NCBI GenBank assembly: GCA_963576785.1
Contig: OY756144.1
Span: 310,001-374,000, forward strand
DNA from: Chlorophyllum brunneum
Lineage: Eukaryota; Basidiomycota; Agaricomycetes; Agaricales; Agaricaceae
Direction of reading: 5' to 3'
DNA: 64,000 bases
The notes beneath the pieces were generated by a model. The model ran no database searches. It was not told the DNA's origin and worked only from the letters and a program-made list of their open reading frames with translations. Shown here one piece after another: positions 56,808-64,000 of this stretch (the first letter of the stretch is position 1; each line of letters begins with the position of its first letter). The translations under genes were made by a program, and so were the position numbers.

Positions 56808-57495
56808 TCATTGTTTTTTTTTTCTGGTCAAACGATTAACTCGAATGGCCGTAAATTTCTGTGTTCAACTTCTGGACACTTGTGTCCCCTTGGAAATCCC
56901 TCAATGGGAGGACAATTAACAACAGCCTCCGGCAGCGCACCTTCATGTAACACGAGATAGAAAGAACCAGGTTTGCGGAACGCCTGGTGGTTCAGCTTCT
57001 TTTTCTGGCTCAATGGTAAGGACCTGACTTCTTGCGGTAAAATCGGATAGGCGTTGAGAAACGGATGAAACAAAAACAGTTGTCCACTAAGGTCCACCGG
57101 TTCGCTTCTGTCAGAGGGAGAGAGAACAATAGAAGCTGAATGCGGGATGGCGAGGGAATAGTACAATGGAGGGAGACAGGATCATCGGATCTGGCTGATG
57201 GCGCGTGGTAGCAGAGACTGCGTGGGACCCCAAATGAATGTTAATGAACTGTGACACGATGGTGTACGTGAACTCTGACGGACCAAATATGTCAACGAGC
57301 CAGAAAACAACAGGAAAAAGTCCAGCTACCATTGCAACCGGTCCCTGGTATATACTACTATGAGAGACATCCTGCATCCTAACTACAAGACGTAACATTC
57401 CAGAGAAGGGCGGTATCGATATTAGATCCTGCTTGTCTGAATTCTTTTGTAATATTCCAGAACAAGCAACAGTTAGAGTACTCGGTTCGAGGCAA
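56808..57495 (-). repeat. Mirror of M1 copy 2
   Basis: Mirror of 16,513-17,200, essentially identical. Confidence 0.65.
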
Positions 57496-57623
57496 GAGAA
57501 AGTACGCATGCGACCTGACTGTCTATAATGCTACCTTTAGGGAAACCGGTGGCGAATGTTAGGGGCGCGTTCAAGGACAGCCCCAGCTAGTACAAGGCCG
57601 ACCATGCCGAATATTTCTGTTCA

Positions 57624-58711
57624 TTAAGGCAATGATATGGCATTTAAAAATACTCTAGGTACATTAGATAAGACCAGTCGCATTCTGAAAATGACACCAC
57701 TCTGGCCCAAATGCTTCAAGGTTAGGCAGCAGAAAATCCGTTGCAAATATGATCTCCAGCGCGAAGTCTTTGGTGATGGATTAGATACATTCGCATCCAA
57801 GATTTCTTTTTGTCCATTTGGGGCGTCCGTTATGTTGGAGGAACCGGCGGGCTCTGCGTCTCCGGAAGTCCGACTGCTGTCGTACGAGTCATCGGCTCTC
57901 TGAATGTCTCCGCCCTTAAGTATCCTGCGGTGAAGGGGGCCAAAGCCATCTTTCAGGCCCTTTATACTCGTAGAAAATGCAGTCCACCGTTCTTGCATTT
58001 TGATCTCCTCATACGAAGGTTGATTGGATCTGATGGATTCTTCATCTTCGGTTTGTCTTTCTATCTCTCGGTAGTGTTTGCCACTTTCTCGAAGTAGGGC
58101 ATTGCATTCATCGACCGCATTGACGAGTTCCCTCACATCCTAAGAGTTTTCTGCGGTAAATACAGTGTTACCTGTACTTTTCTTGTCTGAAAGTTTTCGT
58201 GAATTTCGAAGAGAGACATGAGAATGTACGGAGAAACCCACTGTCACTCAGCAATGTTGCGATTCGGCCAGCAGTGTCGGTCATGTACTGCCTGAACTTG
58301 GTCATGGCCTCCAAAGCTGCCTCCATGTCGTCCGCTACAATTGAAGCGTGGTTGTTTACGAGAAGAACGTTCAGGAATGTCTCCTCACCGACCGAATCCG
58401 GAGAAAGGGTATGTAAGAATGGTTGCGAATTTGAGGCCAGAAAACATGACGTCCGACAGCTTTTTGCATTGCTCCCCAGCCATTTCGCGCAGATCGCGCA
58501 TAATTTGAAGAGAAACCGGGGTGGGTTGTACGGCTAGAATAAGTGATAAGCGGTCAAGCTTCCCCAGAAACACGACAGGTATCTGTCGCATCCTAAAGAA
58601 AGTGTGCTGCCCAGGTGGAAGCTGGAATATGGATCCGAGTACGTCCACCAGTGATAGCGTTTCTAGGCTCACTTTGAGGTAGGCACATGCGATAGGCGGT
58701 GGATCAGTCAT
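57624..58711 (-). pseudogene. Family A pseudogene A2' (mirror of A2)
   Basis: Same frameshift near 58,400 and same in-frame stop near 58,140 as A2. Shared lesions date the inactivation to before the arms separated, or to before the last conversion event. Confidence 0.8.
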
Positions 58712-58807
58712 AGAACACTGACGACCTTGGTGGAAGGGAGACCAACGACTTGCGGGCCCTCCATTCGCAGTTTTCCTGAGAGGCCACAGAGGAGATGCGT
58801 GAGAAAG

Positions 58808-59320
58808 AGATTTGAACCAAGCACCCTCACCAGAAACACAGCCAACCGCAACATATCAAAATCCTCATCCCAACTCTCTGACCCGCCCTCGAAGCTGGGT
58901 TATTGGCGTGGAGCCACCGCACCTACACGACCTGCAGCATTGTCAAGGCTGTCCTAGTCAGCATGGGACCACGACACCGAGGAAGGCTTTTCAACCTCTC
59001 GCCGCAAGTCAGGATGTACCTAGTCCGATGCTCTTTCCTATCCCTTTCACCAACCTCAAGACTGCCACCACTCAAACGGATACGAATATGGGAACGCAAA
59101 GAAAGAAGTAATATCAGTACCAACGTATCGCCGCTTCCCTCTCCGAGAACATAACCGAGGTGTCGAAAACAAACGACATGTCCGATATTTTTTTACTTCC
59201 TCACCGATGTGATACCGTGCTGCTGGAGCTGGTAGGGTAGGGGGAGACCAAGAGGGTTTCAGTAGAGACGGCCTAGTCATGGGGATTGATATTCCTCCGT
59301 GGCCAGATCCCAAGTGCTAC
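58808..59320 (+). repeat. Mirror of module E
   Basis: Mirror of 14,688-15,200; ends in CTAC, the complement of the left solo LTR duplication. Confidence 0.5.
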
Positions 59321-60074
59321 TGTAGAACGAGGGTATGGGCTGGTGAGCGAACGCTTTAACGAGCGCGGCCGAATCCAACAACCGCTTTGCTTCCAACCAA
59401 AAGGAGTCGATTAGCGGTACAGAGCGTCGAAGATTTGAGAGGAATTGACCAGGAAATGGTCGAGAAAAACGGTGATCAAGTTTGGGTAATTAATGGAGTT
59501 GAGATAGATAAGAGACGAAGTGGCTTTGGGAATCTGAGGGGATTTAGATACTCATTCGTATTTTTCTGCCTTCCCCTATCGAAGACATACTACTTATATA
59601 CATACATGAATATGGCCCAGTTTTAGAAGTGTGAAAGAAATATGCCAAGGTACATTTTAATGAAGTAATCAGACCGAAAAATGGGAAGAAAAATGAAGGT
59701 AATCATCTATGGACAAGGTGTAGAACAATAGGGGACCAGGTACAAATGGATTGATAATGTTTTTATACTATAAAGGTAGGAGGGAGAAGAGAGAAGATAG
59801 GAAGAGGTTAGGCAGAATACATTATTTATTTGGGACTTTCTCCAGATGATCATCTACGGTGTAGACCTACAATTGGACTTAAAGGGGATAGCTTACAGTT
59901 ATGAAATAGAAATGGAGGAGGCATAGAAATGGGGAAGAGGGACAGAAGACTTGACTTTGGGATGTTTATGATGATGCCCCGACCCAGTGATGGGCGCTCC
60001 GAGATTTTTGATCCGAAAAGACTCCCTTGGAGATGACGTGAGAGTTCAGCAGTAGCCAAACGTCGCTCTCCACA
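59321..60074 (-). repeat. LTR at the outer end of the right arm, mismatched flanks
   Basis: 754 bp. The inner flank is CTAC (59,317-59,320), as expected from the left solo LTR. The outer flank is GTATCTCAAATAG, the sequence that follows the full gypsy element at 11,599. No target duplication surrounds it, so it is probably a recombinant LTR. It has the best-preserved CpG sites of the four copies. Confidence 0.9.
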
Positions 60075-61181
60075 GTATCTCAAATAGTACCCAATCCAAT
60101 CCCCTGTCATCATGCACTTCTTGAACTGTGCAAAACAATGAACGGTGCACGGAAGCAGTAGCAACACTTCAACGCTACCATCATCACCGCTGCCAATCGT
60201 GTCAACTTTCCCTGCATAGTATCTCCTGAATGCCGTCAATGGATTGAATATACCACGAATAAAATTATATTCCAACATTGTTCCGAATCCTCACTTTCCC
60301 ATACATATAATTTAATCACCAAAAGACCTTCCTCACTTATGTTCCAAGCATACGGAAATAACGATACCTTCCTCTATCCTCTCGTAATTAGTACACAGCT
60401 ACTTCCTTCTGAATATCGCGCATCATTTTGCTTGCATTTAAGTCCTATCATCAAGTCTGTCAGGACTTCCATGGCGTATGTTGAGTTTTGATGCCAGTGA
60501 CTGTGACTATCGGACCTGAGCCAATGTGCGCCCCACTTCAGTCAGTTTTGGTAAAAAGTCACTTTGAGAGTGCTTTGATTAGCGGATGCCAGTCAGTAGA
60601 CAGGTGAAGGAGGTACATACCTGATACAAGCTACGAAAAAACTTGACTTTGCCTTTACCGCTTTTCGATAATGTGTCACGGTCCGAACTCTGGAGATGTT
60701 GCTACAGTCCTATTCTCGTCCACATCGAAAGAGATTGATTGGATCTAGTGCTTTATAGGCCTGAAGTAGGTAGCTAGTTTAGTAGTGGATAGAATTTAAG
60801 AAAAGACGTACGAACCTCATAAGGGATGCGACTGAATGACCAGATACCATTTTTTAATATGTCTTCGTGTGCCTCAGAACTCCGATGGAACATCCCGCAT
60901 TGCGGTGGCACTCGTTTGATATGAGCTTGTCGAACTAGTTCTTGACATGAAAGATACCCCCAAATCCACGATAGTGTGCACCCATCACACGATAAGAGTG
61001 CACTATTCTGCAAATCAACCCATGACTGGAGTGTGGATCAAGAGTTCATGTATGAAAAACCGATCAAGCGTGTGTTGGGGAGGTCAGGGAGCTGCGATAC
61101 AATCAGGATATCCGTTGGCAGAGTAAATGGCTGCTGATCGCTCACCAGAGGTAACCGACAGTTACTTGTAGAGAAGCGGGA
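60075..61181 (-). pseudogene. Direct copy of U1 11,599-13,737 with internal deletion
   Basis: Same orientation as the U1 segment next to the gypsy element. 1,136 bp equivalent to 11,831-12,966 are missing, with GAA microhomology at the junction near 60,411. The 103 bp absent from U1 are present here (60,187-60,290). Gene D remnants are broken as in U1. The copy ends where a chromodomain gypsy LTR begins. Confidence 0.75.
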
Positions 61182-61482
61182 TGTTACGACCTTAGTCTCT
61201 GACTCAGGTTGCAAGCCTTTGGATAAAGGGAAGGAAGTAGAGAAAGGAAGAAGGGATGATACGATTGGTAAAGTGTAAGGAATACATCAAGTATTACTAC
61301 ACTTTATATACTAGTGGTAAAGGCTAATAATAAGGGAGTTGAGTAACGGAGTCATAGGAGACGAGTAGAGGGAGTCAGGTAAGAGGCATAGCCTCTAGGG
61401 GTGATACAGGAGGTGAAACGAGTATGAGGGTACATGAGGTAATGGGCGCATGATAGACATGAACAGCCTACGATTCGTAACA
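61182..61482 (-). repeat. 3' LTR of the chromovirus
   Basis: 301 bp with inverted ends TGTTACGA and TCGTAACA. Contains no ORF of note. Confidence 0.8.
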
Positions 61483-61495
61483 ATACCTCCCTTTC
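61483..61495 (-). other. Polypurine tract of the chromovirus
   Basis: Minus strand GAAAGGGAGGTAT directly before the 3' LTR, the expected place for plus-strand priming. Confidence 0.65.
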
Positions 61496-61590
61496 AAGCT
61501 TCATGTCCTCATGATGCGTATTACTGTAAAGGTCCTTTTGTAAAATAGAGCATATGGAATTTGGTGAGGGTAAGAAAACGCGATGAGTGT

Positions 61591-62427
61591 TTACTCGTTC
61601 ATAGGTACGGCCACTCCCAGAGCTCTGGCCAAGTCCTTCTTGTTTCCTCCGATGAGAGGTGCTTTGTCAACACGGCGTAAACCAATCCAGAGGGGTGCGT
61701 GTGGCGGTCCTTCTTTGAACAGGAAGTGGGTGTGGTTGTTGTACGTGGTATTGTCGTTGGTGTGATTGCTTAGCAGCTTGTGCACGATGTCCTTCCAGTA
61801 GTCGTTGTCCTTTTCACCTTCTGATTTCAACGTGTTATATCCTGTCGGCGGGTGGAAGATCATGGGTGTGATGGGGGGTACTACCGTAGTGAGTATGGTC
61901 TGGAGATGAGCGACTTCTTCTTCGATGTCGGGGTGGAGTAACTGATCGGCGGCGGTTCTTCCTTGAGTCTTTTGTTCGCATGTGTGGCAGATGTGATGTT
62001 GGATGGGGAATGGGTCGTTACTAACGAGTAGTCGATTAACGATGTGGTGGGAGAGGTTGTCCGTGCTTCTTGACTCGTACGTATTGAGTCGCTCGGCTAG
62101 GGCTACGAGGATACTGTGCATCCGAGCTCGTATGTTTGAGATAACGAGGAGTTGCAAGTCGTCGTTAATTTCGTACAAGTGCCTCTCTAGTTGGTCTCTC
62201 CTTCCTTCATCGATGATGAACTGATTGAGTCTCGGAGTGGCTTCGGATAATGTGTCCATAATTTTCAAGGCGCCTTCTTGGGTTGCTTTCACTGCTGCAC
62301 CCAATAGTATTATGGTGTCGACTAGGGTTTCTCCTTCTACGAGTTCTTCATGGCTGGTCCTTTCTGGGACGAGTTCTTCGAATTCTTTGAGGTAAGGGTA
62401 TGGGGTAAGTTGGCGTTCGGCGGGCAT
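61591..62427 (-). CDS. Extra ORF between pol and 3' LTR of the chromovirus
   Basis: 278 residues, intact although pol is broken. Helix-rich, with ETLVDTIILLGAAVKATQEG, a heptad-like middle, and a HHICHTCEQK cluster (His and Cys) that might bind metal. No signal peptide and no transmembrane segment, so it does not look like an envelope protein despite its env-like position. No family recognised. It may be an accessory ORF of this element lineage or captured host sequence. Confidence 0.55.
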   Translation of the reverse strand: MPAERQLTPYPYLKEFEELVPERTSHEELVEGETLVDTIILLGAAVKATQEGALKIMDTLSEATPRLNQFIIDEGRRDQLERHLYEINDDLQLLVISNIRARMHSILVALAERLNTYESRSTDNLSHHIVNRLLVSNDPFPIQHHICHTCEQKTQGRTAADQLLHPDIEEEVAHLQTILTTVVPPITPMIFHPPTGYNTLKSEGEKDNDYWKDIVHKLLSNHTNDNTTYNNHTHFLFKEGPPHAPLWIGLRRVDKAPLIGGNKKDLARALGVAVPMNE

Positions 62428-62524
62428 GGTGTGTTGTAAAGATAATTGGCGAAGTCAAGTGTGAACTGGATACTACGAGTGATGCGTTGAGTGTAGTGGT
62501 TGCTTGGAATGCGAGGTTTGCTGT

Positions 62525-63999
62525 TCATAATTGCTGCTTTTTACCTCCCCTTTTTATAGGTTTCATCCTCAAAATCTTGCTCATAAATTCTTGTACCGCT
62601 TCCTTGGCATTATCTAAATTTGTCTCATCTTCCCATGTATCTTCTTCGGACGTATATTCTTTCCAGTGTACTAGGTACTGTTTTCGTTTCCCTTTTGTGC
62701 GGTGTCCTCGGACTTCGTCTACTTCGTAGTGTTCCTCATCATTAACTATCTCGGGGATCGGTGGCGGCGGAGTGCGCTGGCTGTCATACTCGGGGTTATG
62801 ATAGGGGGAAAGTAGTCTGCTGTTGAACACGTCATGTATCGCCCATGTTTCAGGTAGCTCCAGGCGGTAGCTTGTTTCTCCTATTTTTTCTTTTACTTGG
62901 AACGGTCCGTATCTCTTGTGATCTAGTTTCTTTGTTGGTCTTGTTGTCTAATATTGTCTGCCTCAAGCCAAATTTGGTCTTCTGCTCGGTACTCGTGTTC
63001 TGGCTTTGTGCTGTTCCGCTTCTCCATCTGTACTTGGTTTTGTTGGAGCATCTTGATCGTCTCTTGGCGTATGTCCTGTAGTTCCTGTATTCTTTCCGTG
63101 ATTGCCGGAGCTTTGATCTCATTTGAGATGTCTCCTTTCCATGGGTGTCGTCCGTATACTATCTGGAACGGTGAATGTCCTGTGGCACTATGTGTTTTAT
63201 CGTTATACTGGAATTCTGCAGTGCTGAGCCATTTCTCCCAGTTGTTCTGTGCATGATTGATTACATTTCTGAGGTAGGCCTCGACCTCTTGGTTGATGCG
63301 CTCCGTTTGACCGTCTGTTTGTGGATGGTATGCCGTGGATAGGTTACGTTGGGTGCCGGTTGCTCTGCAAAGTTCCGCCATGAATTTTGATGCAAATTGT
63401 GGACCTCTGTCACTGATGATCCTGCGTGGTATCCCATGTTGTCTCCATATGTCGTCCCGATATATATCTCCTAACTCCTCGGATGATAGGGTGGTGTTAA
63501 CTGCCCGTAGTCTGATCATTTTGCTGAAACGATCAACGATGACGAGTATTGTGTTGTATCCCTCCGATTTTGGCAGTGGTCCTATCATGTCGATTGATAT
63601 CTCTTCCCATGGTCCGGTGGGTATTGGTAGCGGATGGAGGTGTGTGGTAGGTCGTGTTCAGAGTATTTTGTTTCGCTGACATGTGTCACATCCTTTGATG
63701 TATTGTTTAACATCATTGCGCATTTGTGGCCACCAATATGTCCTTTTGAGGAGTTCGATCATTCTGTGTTGTCCCGGGTGTCCTACGTCCGTTCTGTTGT
63801 GGTGTTGTTGGAGTATTTCTTGGCGTAACTCGGTGTTTGGTGGTACGTATATTCTTCCTTCGAAGATGGGTAATCCATCAGTTTCCCATATCTCTTCTGG
63901 TCGTTTCTCTTTTTCTCTTAACCATTGTGTTTCTCTCCTCTGCTCCTTTCATAATCGGTGTTTCAGGTCTTCTTCTCCCGATATATCCCAAATTTGTCT
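62525..63999 (-). pseudogene. pol: Chromovirus pol: integrase and chromodomain, broken
   Basis: Reading on the minus strand: an HHCC zinc region (HHNRTDVGHPGQ, CDTCQ), the integrase core (SIDMIGPLPKSEGYN, ISDRGPQF, NLSTAYHPQTDGQTERINQ), a GPY/F-like segment (KRYGPFQV), and a C-terminal chromodomain (KGKRKQYLVHWKEY..DTWE). Two in-frame TGA codons (63,660-63,658; 63,951-63,949) and a one-base frameshift near 62,945 interrupt it. Reverse transcriptase and gag lie outside the window. Confidence 0.88.
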
Positions 64000-64000
64000 G

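Larger units (their letters stand above)
41073..60074 (-). repeat. Right arm of the giant palindrome
   Basis: Reverse complement of 13,934-31,583, longer by about 1.36 kb because it retains 55,313-56,669. Beyond its outer end the sequence matches the right flank of the gypsy element (11,599 onward), not the flank of the left arm. Confidence 0.95.
61182..64000 (-). mobile_element. Chromodomain Ty3/gypsy element (chromovirus), decayed, runs off window
   Basis: Minus-strand element: 3' LTR at 61,182-61,482, polypurine tract, an extra ORF, then the chromodomain and integrase end of pol. It is inserted into the U1-type copy after GAGAAGCGGGA. Pol carries stops at about 63,658-63,660 and 63,949-63,951 and a frameshift near 62,945, so this copy is inactive. 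Confidence 0.88.

Noticed and set aside
61591..62427. Envelope gene in the chromovirus
   Set aside because: No signal peptide, transmembrane segment or cleavage site is visible.
1..64000. CRISPR arrays, rRNA or tRNA genes, riboswitches
   Set aside because: No regularly spaced short repeats, rRNA-like stretches or tRNA cloverleaf candidates were noticed; intron-bearing genes make a bacterial origin unlikely.

Overview
The window looks like a repeat-rich, gene-poor accessory region of a filamentous fungus, most likely an agaricomycete basidiomycete. Reasons: short GT-AG introns of about 50-60 nt in multi-exon genes, three families of LTR retrotransposon of fungal type (a non-chromodomain Ty3/gypsy, a Ty1/copia, and a chromodomain gypsy), and LTRs whose copies differ almost only at CpG sites. 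I saw no rRNA, tRNA, CRISPR or bacterial-type operon.

The dominant structure is a very large imperfect palindrome. The left arm (about 13,934-31,583) is repeated in reverse complement as the right arm (about 41,073-60,074), around a 9.5 kb asymmetric spacer. From about 21,457 to 31,583 the arms keep a constant coordinate sum (72,656), and every ORF there has an identical mirror copy. Between about 17.3 and 21.45 kb the arms differ by SNPs and small indels. A 1.36 kb segment present in the right arm is missing from the left. The outer ends are near identical again and each finishes in a 754 bp solo LTR of the same gypsy family.

The genes of interest are two unrecognised, apparently all-helical protein families arranged as head-to-head pairs. 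Family A (three exons, about 315-337 aa) and family B (six exons, about 540-544 aa) diverge from 280-340 bp intergenic regions. Pairs are B0/A1 (window left end, B0 cut by the edge), A3/B1 and A4/B2 in the left arm, and mirror copies A3'/B1' and A4'/B2' in the right arm. Several A pseudogenes and fragments lie between them. A diverged B-like gene (gene C, 39,134-40,486) sits in the palindrome spacer. Names A, B, C, D, E, M1 and U1-U3 are mine. A two-component helical membrane-active or recognition system is a hypothesis only; no domain was recognised with certainty.

Layout: 1-1,831 B0/A1 pair; 1,832-3,877 repeat unit U1; 3,878-11,598 complete Ty3/gypsy element on the minus strand, inserted in U1; 11,599-15,200 rest of U1, including a solo LTR; 15,297-19,150 unit U2 (A2 pseudogene, module M1, gene D); 19,377-28,785 pairs A3/B1 and A4/B2 with downstream modules; 28,950-33,400 unit U3; 33,795-34,330 an M1 copy interrupted by a 3'-truncated Ty1/copia element (34,331-38,976); 39,134-40,486 gene C; 41,073-60,074 mirror arm; 60,075-61,181 direct copy of part of U1; 61,182-64,000 a decayed chromodomain gypsy element running off the window. 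The locus appears to have grown by segmental duplication, inverted duplication, LTR-mediated recombination and gene conversion.
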